Assembly (NCBI RefSeq): GCF_900105735.1
Contig: NZ_LT629793.1
Location: 5,766,001 to 5,830,000 of the forward strand
Reading direction: 5' to 3'
Length of the DNA: 64,000 nucleotides
Origin: Pseudomonas yamanorum
GTDB lineage: Bacteria > Pseudomonadota > Gammaproteobacteria > Pseudomonadales > Pseudomonadaceae
In this document: positions 39,732 to 48,131 of the stretch, one piece after another
Layout: every line of letters starts with the position of its first letter
How positions within the stretch are numbered: the stretch's first letter is position 1
Made by a program: the position numbers and the translations under genes
The notes under the pieces: generated by a model
Seen by the model: only the letters and a program-made list of their open reading frames with translations
Told to the model about the DNA's origin: nothing
The model's database searches: none

Positions 39732-40283
39732 ATGAGGATGGACATCATGCATGCACTTGTATCGAAAGCAGTTTTTCCATTGGTGGCGCTGGTGTGGGTA
39801 TCGGGCATCCAGGCAGCCACCACCGTGACCGGGCAGATCAGCTCCACGCTGATCCTGACCAACAGCTGCCTGGTCAACGGGGTGGGCGGTACCACCGGTT
39901 TGAACTTCGGTACGATCAATTTCGGCACCACCAACAGCCAGTTCACCACCCAGTCCGGCCAAGTGCTGGGCGGCGGCGGGGGCGCACTGTCGATCCAGTG
40001 TTCTTCGGGCACCTCGCCGGTGATCACCGTGGGCGCCGGGTCCCATGACGGCCAGTCCACCGGCGGCACCCGGGCGCTGTATGACGGCGTGGCCAATTAT
40101 GTGCCGTATGACTTTTACACCGACTCCGGGCATTCAACGCTCCTGGCCATCAACGGCACCATCAACGTGGGCGCGAGCACGGGCGTTGCGCAAACCGTGA
40201 ATATCTACGGCCAGGCCGTGGGCAAGGCGGGACTGCCGGCGGGTACCTATACCGATACGGTGTCCGTGCAACTGACGTTCTAA
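39732..40283 (+). CDS. Spore coat U-type pilin subunit 3
   Basis: 183 residues, signal peptide ending SGIQA. SCPU domain: ILTNSCLVNG, LNFGTINFGTTNSQFTTQSG, IQCSSGTSPVITV, AGTYTDTVSVQLTF. The Gly/Thr-rich composition and lack of charged residues fit a major shaft pilin (CsuA/B or CupE1 position is otherwise first in the operon). Confidence 0.85.
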   Translation: MRMDIMHALVSKAVFPLVALVWVSGIQAATTVTGQISSTLILTNSCLVNGVGGTTGLNFGTINFGTTNSQFTTQSGQVLGGGGGALSIQCSSGTSPVITVGAGSHDGQSTGGTRALYDGVANYVPYDFYTDSGHSTLLAINGTINVGASTGVAQTVNIYGQAVGKAGLPAGTYTDTVSVQLTF

Positions 40284-40287
40284 TGCC

Positions 40288-40788
40288 ATGAAACGGGCCT
40301 GCTGGGCGGCGCTGGCGGTCATTACGGGTTGGGGAATGCCGTTGTCGTTGCTGGCCGTGACCAGCCAGACCATCCAGGTCAGCGCGACGATTGCCGCAGG
40401 CTGCCTGGTGGTGGGCGGTGGCACGAATTACGGCAGCCTGGCGTTCGGCAGCTACTCATCGTTGTCCACCAGCACGGTGTCGGTGGCGCTGAGCGGCGGG
40501 GTGACGCTGCAGTGCACGCCGGGAGTCACCTTGAACATGACCGTGGATGGTGGTTTGCACAACGTCAGTGGGCGGCACATGCAGCTCAATAGCGGCAGTG
40601 CCCAAGTGGCGTATCAGCTGTTTCGGGACGCGGCGTTCAGTCAGAGCCTGGGGATCAGCCAAAGCGTCAGCGTGGCCTATAGCAACGCAAACAATATAAC
40701 CCTGCCGATTTACGGCCGGGTGGTGTTACCGGGTAACCAGCCTGGGGGGACGTACAGCGACGTGCTGCAGGTGCAGCTGTCCTGGTAA
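40288..40788 (+). CDS. Spore coat U-type pilin subunit 4
   Basis: 166 residues, signal peptide ending SLLAV. SCPU domain: AAGCLVVGGGTNYGSLAFGSYSSLS, LQCTPGVTLNMTVDGGLHN, IPIYGRV-like LPIYGRVVLPGNQPGGTYSDVLQVQLSW. Four bp after the previous stop. Confidence 0.85.
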   Translation: MKRACWAALAVITGWGMPLSLLAVTSQTIQVSATIAAGCLVVGGGTNYGSLAFGSYSSLSTSTVSVALSGGVTLQCTPGVTLNMTVDGGLHNVSGRHMQLNSGSAQVAYQLFRDAAFSQSLGISQSVSVAYSNANNITLPIYGRVVLPGNQPGGTYSDVLQVQLSW

Positions 40789-40814
40789 GGCGATTGGCAT
40801 GAGGAGTGGACTCT

Positions 40815-41600
40815 ATGTTTGCAGCTTCCCGGTGGTATTGGGTTGCGGGTGTTATTGGCTTGGCGGCGTTGGGCGCGGGGCAGGCCCAGGCGGCCAGCTC
40901 GGTGCTGATCTGGCCCATTGATCCGGTACTGGAGGCCGATCAACAGGCCAGCGCCTTGTGGTTGGAGAATCGCGGTACGGAGACCGCCAATTTGCAGATC
41001 CGGGTATTTGCCTGGAGCCAGGGCGGGTTTGACGAGCAGTACCAGAACCAGCGTGACGTGATCGGCAGCCCGCCGGTGGCGAAGATCGAGCCGGGGCAGA
41101 AGCAACTGGTGCGCCTGACCCGCACCCGCGAAATACCGCCGGGCCAGGAGCTGGCGTATCGAATCATCATCGACGAAATTCCTGGCGCCGTTCCTGAAAC
41201 GCCTGCCGCCGATGGCAAGACGGCCGCCGCGATCCGCTTTCAAATGCGCTATTCGGTGCCCTTGTTCGCCTACGGCGCAGGCCTGTGGAGCAAGGACGAC
41301 GCGACCCGCCAGCGCGACCCCAAGGGCGCGGGCAAACCTGACCTGAGCTGGAAGAAAGTCACGGTGGGCGGGCGCAACTATGTGGAGATGCGCAACCAGG
41401 GCGCAGTGCATGCGCGGCTGACCGACGTGGCGTTCAAGCAGGGCGGGCAAACCCGGCCGCTGGTGGACGGCTTGCTGGGCTACGTGCTGCCGGGCGCAAC
41501 CATGCGTTGGCCGGTGCCGGAAGGTGTCGCCGGCGACCAGCCGTTGCAGGTACGAGTCAATGGCGCAACGCAACTGGAGAACCTTGCACCGGGACGGTAA
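40815..41600 (+). CDS. Periplasmic pilus chaperone (CsuC/CupE4-like)
   Basis: 261 residues from ATG 40815 with GAGGAGTGG upstream. Signal peptide ending AQA, then PapD-like immunoglobulin domain (VLIWPIDPVLEADQQASALWLENRG, LVRLTRTREIPPGQELAYRIIIDEIPG). It holds SCPU pilins by donor-strand complementation and hands them to the usher. A GTG at 40806 is in frame but less likely. Confidence 0.9.
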   Translation: MFAASRWYWVAGVIGLAALGAGQAQAASSVLIWPIDPVLEADQQASALWLENRGTETANLQIRVFAWSQGGFDEQYQNQRDVIGSPPVAKIEPGQKQLVRLTRTREIPPGQELAYRIIIDEIPGAVPETPAADGKTAAAIRFQMRYSVPLFAYGAGLWSKDDATRQRDPKGAGKPDLSWKKVTVGGRNYVEMRNQGAVHARLTDVAFKQGGQTRPLVDGLLGYVLPGATMRWPVPEGVAGDQPLQVRVNGATQLENLAPGR

Positions 41601-41641
41601 CGCAATGGAATAGGGCATGGAGTCGCCCTTGGTCTTAACGG

Positions 41642-44035
41642 ATGGAGATGTCCATTGATGGACACAATGCCTTGGTGAGCCTTGAGCAGGCTCGTAGTCG
41701 ATGGCGATCGGTGTGGGTGGTGGTCGGCCTGTCTGGCCTGGCGCTTGCGCCGCTTGGCGTGGCCGCTCCGTTGCCGCCGCCCCCCAGCAACATGGAGGCT
41801 GTGGCCGATGCACAGTTGTTCCTTGAATTGGTGGTCAACCAGATGGACACCGGCCGGGTGGTCGCCGTGGATCAGCGTGCCGGCGGCCTGTTTGTGCCGG
41901 CGGCCACCTTGCGGGATATCGGCATGAAACTGCCGGCCGACATCACCAGCGAAGTCGCGCTGGACCACGTGCCCGGTCTGCACACCGATTACGACAGCCA
42001 GGGCCAGCGCCTGATGCTGACGGTACCGCCGGCATGGTTGCCGGCGCAGTTCATCGGCAACCGCGATAACTACCCGCGCACCCAGGCGCTCACCAGTTTT
42101 GGTGCGTTGCTCAACTACGATGCCTACTTGAACGACACCGACGATGCCGGCACTTACCTGGGGATCTTCAACGAAGTGCGGCTGTTCGACACGTGGGGCA
42201 CGCTGTCCAATACCGGCCAGTACCGCACCACCTTTGGTGGCCAGACCAGCGGCAGTACCCTGGACAATGGCTACCGGCGCTATGACACCACCTGGCGCTT
42301 TTCCGACGATGAACGCCTGCTGACCTACGAGGCGGGCGATGTGATCAGTGGCGCGTTGCCGTGGAGCAGCTCGGTGCGCCTGGGCGGGGTGCAGGTGTCG
42401 CGAGACTTCGGCGTACGCCCGGACCTGGTGACTTACCCCTTGCCGCAGTTTGCCGGGGAGGCGGCGGTGCCGTCGTCGGTGGACCTGTTTATCAACGGCT
42501 ACAAATCCAGCAGTGCCGACCTGCAGCCGGGCCCTTACACCCTGACCAACGTGCCGTTTATCAACGGTGCCGGCGAAGCCGTGGTAGTCACGACCGATGC
42601 GTTGGGTCGGCAGGTTTCAACTACGGTGCCGTTCTACGTCACCAGTACGTTATTGCAAAAAGGCCTTTCGGACTTTTCGGTAGCGGCCGGTAATTTGCGC
42701 CGGGACTACACCCTTCGGGATTTTGGCTACGGCGCAGGTGTGGCCAGCGGCACGTTTCGTTACGGGGTATCGGACTACTTCACTCTGGAAAGCCATGCCG
42801 AAGCCGCAGGCGACCTGACCCTGGGCGGACTCGGCGGCAACGTGCGGCTGGGCAACTTCGGGGTGCTCAACACGGCCCTCAGCCAAAGCCAGTTTGACGG
42901 CGAGACCGGCCAGCAACTGAGCTTCGGTTATCAATACAGCAACCAGCGCTATAGCCTGTCTTACCAACGGGTAGAGCGCCGCGACCAGTACGCCGACCTG
43001 ACCCTGGTCGACACTCCTTATGCGAGCCTTAGCAAGCGCAGCGAGCAGGTGACCCTGAGCCTGAACCTCAACGATTTCGGCAGCATCGGTGCTGGCTATT
43101 TCGATGTGCAGGCGGCCGATGACTCCCGCACCCGGCTGTTGAACCTGACGTGGAGCAAGCAGTTGTGGCGCAACACCAGTTTCTACCTGTCGGCCAACCG
43201 TGAGGTCGGCGACAGCAACTGGGCCATGCAGGCGCAGTTGGTGATTCCGTTCGACGTCTACGGCAGCCTGGCCCTGAGCAACGAGCGCAGCCAGGCGGGC
43301 GAGAGTCGCCATCGGGTCAACTACAGCCGGGCGGTGCCGTCCGAGGGCGGCGTGGGCTACAACCTGGGGTATGCCAGCGGCGACGGGCCGGCTTACCGCC
43401 AGGCTGACCTGACCTGGCGCATGCAGTCGGTGCAATTGCAGGCGGGCGTCTATGGCAGCAGCGACGCCGAGACACGCTGGGCGGATGCCAGTGGCTCGTT
43501 GGTGTGGATGGACAAGCAAGTGTTCGCGGCTAATCGGGTGAATGACGCGTTTGTGGTGGTGAGCACTGACGGTTATGCCGGGGTGCCGGTGCTTTACGAA
43601 AACCAGCTAGTGGGTGAAACCGATCGCAACGGGCATCTGCTGGTGCCGTGGAGCAGCGCTTATTACCGCGGCAAGTATGAAATCGACCCGCTGAACCTGC
43701 CGGTCGACGTGCAGACCCCGAATGTCGAGCAGCGGGTGGCGGTACGTCGCGGCAGCGGCTATTTGCTGGAGTTCCCGGTGCGCCGGGTGGTCGCGGCCAG
43801 TATCACTCTGGTGGATGCCCAGCATCAGGAGTTGCCCCTGGGCAGCCAGGTGCGCCACGAGCAAACCGGGGCGCGGGCAGTGGTGGGTTGGGATGGCCTG
43901 GTATACCTGGAGAACCTGGCGGCCCACAACACCTTGCAAGTCACTGTGGGTGAGGGCCGTTCCTGCCAGGCAACGTTCGATCTGGATATCAACGAAGCAC
44001 AGGTGCCGCTGATCGGGCCGCTGGTTTGCCAATGA
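41642..44035 (+). CDS. Outer-membrane usher of archaic chaperone-usher pilus (CsuD/CupE5-like)
   Basis: 797 residues. After the N-terminal export region (cut near GVAAP) come the usher N-domain (FLELVVNQMDTGRVVAVDQRAGGLFVPAATLRDIG), the beta-barrel with plug (YKSSSADLQPGPYTLTNVPFINGAGEAVVVTTDALGRQ) and the C-terminal domains (YAGVPVLYENQLVGETDRNGHLLVPW). It secretes and polymerises pilins. The ATG at 41642 is used; an ATG two codons on is equally possible. Confidence 0.92.
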   Translation: MEMSIDGHNALVSLEQARSRWRSVWVVVGLSGLALAPLGVAAPLPPPPSNMEAVADAQLFLELVVNQMDTGRVVAVDQRAGGLFVPAATLRDIGMKLPADITSEVALDHVPGLHTDYDSQGQRLMLTVPPAWLPAQFIGNRDNYPRTQALTSFGALLNYDAYLNDTDDAGTYLGIFNEVRLFDTWGTLSNTGQYRTTFGGQTSGSTLDNGYRRYDTTWRFSDDERLLTYEAGDVISGALPWSSSVRLGGVQVSRDFGVRPDLVTYPLPQFAGEAAVPSSVDLFINGYKSSSADLQPGPYTLTNVPFINGAGEAVVVTTDALGRQVSTTVPFYVTSTLLQKGLSDFSVAAGNLRRDYTLRDFGYGAGVASGTFRYGVSDYFTLESHAEAAGDLTLGGLGGNVRLGNFGVLNTALSQSQFDGETGQQLSFGYQYSNQRYSLSYQRVERRDQYADLTLVDTPYASLSKRSEQVTLSLNLNDFGSIGAGYFDVQAADDSRTRLLNLTWSKQLWRNTSFYLSANREVGDSNWAMQAQLVIPFDVYGSLALSNERSQAGESRHRVNYSRAVPSEGGVGYNLGYASGDGPAYRQADLTWRMQSVQLQAGVYGSSDAETRWADASGSLVWMDKQVFAANRVNDAFVVVSTDGYAGVPVLYENQLVGETDRNGHLLVPWSSAYYRGKYEIDPLNLPVDVQTPNVEQRVAVRRGSGYLLEFPVRRVVAASITLVDAQHQELPLGSQVRHEQTGARAVVGWDGLVYLENLAAHNTLQVTVGEGRSCQATFDLDINEAQVPLIGPLVCQ

Positions 44036-44051
44036 GATAAGGAGTGTGGGT

Positions 44052-45035
44052 GTGCGGGGCAAGGAATGCATAGTGGGGCTGCTGGTGCTGGCGGGGCTGG
44101 GCTTTTCGACACAGGTGATGGCCGCGTGCTCGGTGCCGGGAACCACCTCGCCGGCCGGCTTTGGCTCGATCAGTTCGATGACGGTGCGCACCGCTCCCCA
44201 GACCAGTTCCACCACCAATGCCGGCTTGAATTGTGGGGCCACGCTGATCTCGTTGCTGGCAGCCAATGATCACTTCTATGCAACCATCACGTCGGCCACC
44301 AGCGGCATGGTCGGCCCCACTGGGGATATCATCAGCTATACGATCTACGGCAATAACAGCACCAGTTACCCGATCACCCGTGGTACCCAATTCGATTTCG
44401 GCGCCACCGGCATCGCCCAAAGCCTGGGCCTGGTATCCGGGCCAGGCACGAAAACCGTGCCGCTTTATCTGAGTTCCATCATCGGCAGCAATGTGGCGGC
44501 CGGCCTTTACACTGAGACACTAAGCATTGCCTGGACCTGGAATTATTGCTCGGTCCTCGGTGTGGGTTCTCTCTGTGTCATACGGGACACCGGCAGTGGC
44601 ACGGCTTCCCTGACCGTCAGCATGACCGTGGCCAACGACTGCACAATCTCTGCACCCAACATCGCCTTCGGCAGTGCGCCGGTAGTCAGTGGTTTTTCCA
44701 CCGTGAACGGGCAGGCCACCATTGCCTGCACCAAGGGCAGCGCCTACACCGTGGGCTTCAGCGATGGCCAGAACCCGGTGAGTGTGGGTGGGCAGCGGCG
44801 GATGGTGTCTGGCAGCAATTTCCTGAATTACGACATTTTCAAAAGCGCCACCACCACCCGTTGGGGCAGCGTGAGCACCGCCCGGCGCGCCAGCTCCACG
44901 GCTGAGGTGAATCCCGGGAATGGCTTGGGTACCGGTAGCCAGGTGTTCAACTACAACGCCGCGATCTATACCAACCAGACCACACCGCCGGCCGGCACCT
45001 ACGTCGATAACGTGGTGCTGGATGTGGCCTTCTAG
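44052..45035 (+). CDS. Two-domain spore coat U protein, pilus tip adhesin (CsuE/CupE6-like)
   Basis: About 327 residues from GTG 44052, set by AAGGAG 7 bases upstream (a GTG at 44046 is too close to the site). Signal peptide ending QVMA, then two SCPU domains: the first to about residue 165 (CSVPGTTSPAGFGSISSM), the second from ANDCTISAPNIAFGSAPVV to VDNVVLDVAF. Double SCPU at the end of the operon is the CsuE pattern, where the first domain binds surfaces. Its stop overlaps the end of the convergent anti-sigma gene. Confidence 0.87.
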   Translation: MRGKECIVGLLVLAGLGFSTQVMAACSVPGTTSPAGFGSISSMTVRTAPQTSSTTNAGLNCGATLISLLAANDHFYATITSATSGMVGPTGDIISYTIYGNNSTSYPITRGTQFDFGATGIAQSLGLVSGPGTKTVPLYLSSIIGSNVAAGLYTETLSIAWTWNYCSVLGVGSLCVIRDTGSGTASLTVSMTVANDCTISAPNIAFGSAPVVSGFSTVNGQATIACTKGSAYTVGFSDGQNPVSVGGQRRMVSGSNFLNYDIFKSATTTRWGSVSTARRASSTAEVNPGNGLGTGSQVFNYNAAIYTNQTTPPAGTYVDNVVLDVAF

Positions 45036-45784
45036 AACCGCATCGTCTGCTTGAGCATTTGCGTGGTCGACGGGTCTTGCGGGCTGACCATCGCATAGTT
45101 GTAGCCCGCGCCTGACCAGTATTCGGCCTGCAGCCCGTCGGCACTGCGGCTGCCACGGGGCAGGAATTTGTTTTCCGGGCCTGGCGGACGGATATAGAAA
45201 CTGATGCGTCGCCCTTGAGGGTCTTCATACAGCACCATGGCCGCTGCACCCTGTTCGGTGCTGAGCAGGCGCCCGCTGACCGCCTTGAACCCGGCCTGGC
45301 TCAGGTCCGGCAGGCGGTAGGCCTGGTTGAAGTAACGGTCGAGCCAGCCTTGCATGTCGCCACCGCTTTGCACGTGGTAGTCGGCGGGCAAGATGCCGTC
45401 CTGGGCAAACAGGCGGTAGGCCTGCATCGCGTCGCTCATGGGCGCCATGCTCTCGAGAAGGGTGGCCTGGCGGGCCTGCCAGCCACCGAGGCCGCCGACA
45501 CTGACAGCAATCAACAGCATGGCGGCGGTTGCGAGATGGCGGCGTGACTGGCGCTTGACCCGCTGGCGAATCAGGGCAGGGTCCAGCTCGGGGTTGGCGG
45601 GCTGTTGCAGTGCGCCGCTCAACGATGCCCGCAGATGCTGCGCGTCCTGTTGCCAGGCGTGCACCTGGGCGGCGACGTCCGGGTGGGCCGCCAGCCAGGT
45701 TTCGAGTTGGCGGCGGTCAGCGTCCAAGAGCTGGTGATCGACGTAGGCATGCAAATCGCGTTCGCTGGGAGGCAGGCTGATCAT
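45032..45784 (-). CDS. Anti-sigma factor, membrane-spanning
   Basis: 250 residues. N-terminal anti-sigma domain (ERDLHAYVDHQLLDADRRQLETWLAAHPDVAAQVHAWQQD), a single membrane helix (about 85-105, HLATAAMLLIAVSVGGLGGW), and a periplasmic sensor domain (MQGWLDRYFNQAYRLPDL ... YWSGAGYNYAMVS). No CxxC-type zinc motif is evident (no HxxxCxxC). Overlaps the ECF sigma gene by 4 bases (ATGA), the usual coupling of sigma and anti-sigma. Confidence 0.88.
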   Translation of the reverse strand: MISLPPSERDLHAYVDHQLLDADRRQLETWLAAHPDVAAQVHAWQQDAQHLRASLSGALQQPANPELDPALIRQRVKRQSRRHLATAAMLLIAVSVGGLGGWQARQATLLESMAPMSDAMQAYRLFAQDGILPADYHVQSGGDMQGWLDRYFNQAYRLPDLSQAGFKAVSGRLLSTEQGAAAMVLYEDPQGRRISFYIRPPGPENKFLPRGSRSADGLQAEYWSGAGYNYAMVSPQDPSTTQMLKQTMRF

Positions 45785-46287
45785 TTGAGTATCCGCAGGG
45801 CAGGGCTGGTGATTTCGCCGTCGCTGAGCTGGCGCAGGGCCTGGCGTGCGCGGGACAGGCGAGACATCACGGTGCCCACGGGCACCTCAAGGATGTCGGC
45901 GACTTCTTTGTAGCTCAAGCCTTCCACCGAAACCCACAGCAGCAGGGCGCGCTGTTCGGTGTTCAACTTATCGAAGGCTTGCAGGGTCGATTGCGCGATG
46001 ACCGTGCGCTCGACCGACGGCTGCGAATCATCGCGGCCGGTGAAAAATTCCAACATGCGCGTGTACCGCCGGGAGCGTCGATGGGCATCGAGAAACTGCC
46101 GGTAGAGGATCGAGAACAGCCAGGCGCGCAAGTCGCCTTCGAGGCGTTTGTCGGCCCAACTGATGATCGCCCGTTCAAGGCTCGCCTGCACCAGGTCATC
46201 GGCGCTGCTGCTGTTACGCGTCAGGGACACGGCAAATCGCCGCAGTCTGGGGATGAGTTCACGTAACTGTTCGTCGAGTTCGTGCAT
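45781..46287 (-). CDS. ECF RNA polymerase sigma factor
   Basis: 168 residues from ATG at 46287 (MHELDEQLRELIPRLRRFA); the longer frame from 46404 would cover its own promoter. Region 2 (SADDLVQASLERAII...LRAWLFSILYRQFLDAHRRS) and region 4 (LNTEQRALLLWVSVEGLSYKEVADILEVPVGTVMSRLSRARQAL). Divergent from a catalase-fold gene with matching GGAAT-N16-CGTC promoters facing both ways, so probably positively autoregulated. Confidence 0.92.
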   Translation of the reverse strand: MHELDEQLRELIPRLRRFAVSLTRNSSSADDLVQASLERAIISWADKRLEGDLRAWLFSILYRQFLDAHRRSRRYTRMLEFFTGRDDSQPSVERTVIAQSTLQAFDKLNTEQRALLLWVSVEGLSYKEVADILEVPVGTVMSRLSRARQALRQLSDGEITSPALRILK

Positions 46288-46322
46288 GGGATTCTGGCTA
46301 GTCACTACGCTGGGACTAGGAA

Positions 46323-46347
46323 GACGTCCGGCGTTGAAGGTTATTCC
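46323..46347 (-). promoter_or_regulatory. ECF-type promoter of the sigma gene
   Basis: On the minus strand GGAAT (46347-46343), 16-base spacer, CGTC (46326-46323), 36 bp ahead of the sigma start codon. This is the classic -35 AAC/GGAAT and -10 CGTC form of ECF promoters. Confidence 0.7.
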
Positions 46348-46375
46348 AGGCCGATAAAAATAAACAGCAGGCCAG

Positions 46376-46400
46376 GGAATAGAGTGCGCTGGCGTTCGTC
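46376..46400 (+). promoter_or_regulatory. ECF-type promoter of the catalase/cytochrome operon
   Basis: GGAAT (46376-46380), 16-base spacer, CGTC (46397-46400), 58 bp before the start codon. Same elements and spacing as the promoter facing the sigma gene. Confidence 0.7.
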
Positions 46401-46458
46401 CCAAGTGTTCCGACCTTATGTTTCACCCACTCAAGGCCCCTGGCCCTGGAGTTATTTC

Positions 46459-47541
46459 ATGGTAGATCACTCATCACCGCCCCGTCCGCCGCTGAGCACC
46501 GCAAGCCTGATAATTCGGTTGGCCAGCATCGGCGTGGTGGTTGCGGTTGTGGCCGGGGCGTTTGCCTACGTCAACGGTAGCCTCGACCCACAGCGGTTGC
46601 GCCCCAAAACCTTGGTCAACGCCCTGGAAACCAACAATGGTTTGCACCCTGGCTACCGTCGCAACCATGCCAAGGGCGTGTGCGTGGCCGGTTATTTCGA
46701 GAGCAGCCCCGAGGCGCGCCAGTACTCCAGTGCCCAGGTATTCAGCGAGGCGCGTACACCGATCATCGGGCGTTTTGCGCTGCCCAGCGGCAACCCGTAT
46801 GCACCGGACAGCAGCGTGCCGATCCGCAGCTTTGCCTTGCAATTCAGCTTGGCAAACGGCCAGCAATGGCGCACCGGGATGAACAGCATGCCGGTGTTCC
46901 CGGTGGGCACGCCCGAGGCCTTCTTTGAGATGCTCAAGGCTGGCGCACCTGACCCGGCCACCGGCAAGCCGAACCCGGCGGGTATGCCGGCGTTCTTCGC
47001 TTCGCACCCCGAGACCGCGCCGTTCCTGGCCTGGGTGAAGACTGCCAAGCCGTCTGCCAGCTACGCCACCGAAACCTATAACGGCATCAACGCGTTCTAC
47101 CTGGTAAACGCCAGCGGTCAACGCCAGGCCGTGCGCTGGGGCGTCGTGCCACAAAGCCAGGATGCCGCGGGGGCCACGGCGCCTGCCGGCAGCGATTTCC
47201 TCGAAAAAGACCTGGCCCAGCGTCTGGTGGCCGGGCCGTTGCGCTGGCAGTTGAACGTCACCCTGGCCAACCCGGGAGACCCGGTGGATGATGCCAGCAA
47301 GACCTGGGCCGGCGAGCACAAGGTGCTGAATGCCGGGACCCTGGTGCTGGAAAGCAGCCAGCCGCAAATGGACGGTGATTGCCGCGACATCAACTTTGAT
47401 CCACTGGTTTTGCCGAGCGGTATTGAAGCTTCGAATGACCCACTGCTGGCCGCCCGTTCGGCGGCGTACGCCAGTTCCTACCTGCGTCGCACCAGCGAAG
47501 TCAGCCAGTTGCACAGCGCCCCTCAGGAGTCGAAGCCATGA
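46459..47541 (+). CDS. Catalase-family peroxidase, membrane-anchored (SrpA-like)
   Basis: 360 residues from ATG at 46459 with TGGAG upstream. N-terminal membrane segment (SLIIRLASIGVVVAVVAGAFAYV), then a short catalase fold: distal His in RRNHAKGVCVAGYF (about 72), and proximal heme-Tyr block AARSAAYASSYLRR near the C terminus. Smaller than true catalases (about 480+), as in the SrpA group, which shows peroxidase rather than catalase activity. Faces the periplasm. Coupled by 4-base overlap to cytochrome b561, which could supply electrons. Confidence 0.9.
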   Translation: MVDHSSPPRPPLSTASLIIRLASIGVVVAVVAGAFAYVNGSLDPQRLRPKTLVNALETNNGLHPGYRRNHAKGVCVAGYFESSPEARQYSSAQVFSEARTPIIGRFALPSGNPYAPDSSVPIRSFALQFSLANGQQWRTGMNSMPVFPVGTPEAFFEMLKAGAPDPATGKPNPAGMPAFFASHPETAPFLAWVKTAKPSASYATETYNGINAFYLVNASGQRQAVRWGVVPQSQDAAGATAPAGSDFLEKDLAQRLVAGPLRWQLNVTLANPGDPVDDASKTWAGEHKVLNAGTLVLESSQPQMDGDCRDINFDPLVLPSGIEASNDPLLAARSAAYASSYLRRTSEVSQLHSAPQESKP

Positions 47542-48077
47542 ATGTCCAACCTCGGTTTTTCGCCCCGCTGGCGCGCCTGCTGCACTGGCTGATGGCGTTG
47601 ATGATCATCGCCATGCTGTTTATCGGCGCGGGCATGGTGGCCTCGGTATCGGAACGTCATGAGTGGCTGATCCACCTGCACAAGCCGCTGGGGATTGCGA
47701 TCCTGGCACTGGTGATCGTGCGCTTGGTGGTACGGTTTTCAACCCGTCAGCCGCCGCTTCCGGCGGACTTGCCGCTGTGGCAAGCGTTGGCGGCCAAGGC
47801 CTTCCATGTGGTGCTGTATGCGTTGATGCTGGTGTTGCCGCTGCTGGGTTGGGCGATGATTTCGGCGGCCGGCGATCCGGTGATGCTCAGCAGTTCGGTG
47901 CAGTTGCCGGCGCTGGTGGGGGCGAATGCGCCACTGTTTGCGGTGTTGCGCAAGGCTCACGGTTATCTGGCGTATTTGCTGTTTCTGACGGTGCTGCTGC
48001 ACCTGGCGGCGGCGCTGTTCCACGGTTTGATCCGGCGTGACGGCGTGCTGCAAAGCATGACCGGCAGCAAGGACTGA
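47538..48077 (+). CDS. Cytochrome b561 partner of the catalase-like peroxidase
   Basis: 179 residues, four helices with paired His (LARLLHWLMAL, IHLHKPLGIA, AFHVVLYALM, RKAHGYLAYLLFLTVLLHLAAALFHGL). ATGA overlap with the upstream gene implies translational coupling and a joint function: passing quinol electrons through the inner membrane to the periplasmic heme protein. Confidence 0.9.
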   Translation: MNVQPRFFAPLARLLHWLMALMIIAMLFIGAGMVASVSERHEWLIHLHKPLGIAILALVIVRLVVRFSTRQPPLPADLPLWQALAAKAFHVVLYALMLVLPLLGWAMISAAGDPVMLSSSVQLPALVGANAPLFAVLRKAHGYLAYLLFLTVLLHLAAALFHGLIRRDGVLQSMTGSKD

Positions 48078-48084
48078 AGCCTTG

Positions 48085-48120
48085 CCCGGCGACGACTGCC
48101 GTGGTGCAGCCGTCGCCGGG
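48085..48120. terminator. GC-rich hairpin between convergent genes
   Basis: CCCGGCGACG / CGTCGCCGGG stem with an inner CTGC/GCAG step, no clear T-run. Likely stops transcription from one or both converging units. Confidence 0.5.
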
Positions 48121-48131
48121 AGGGTGGATTC

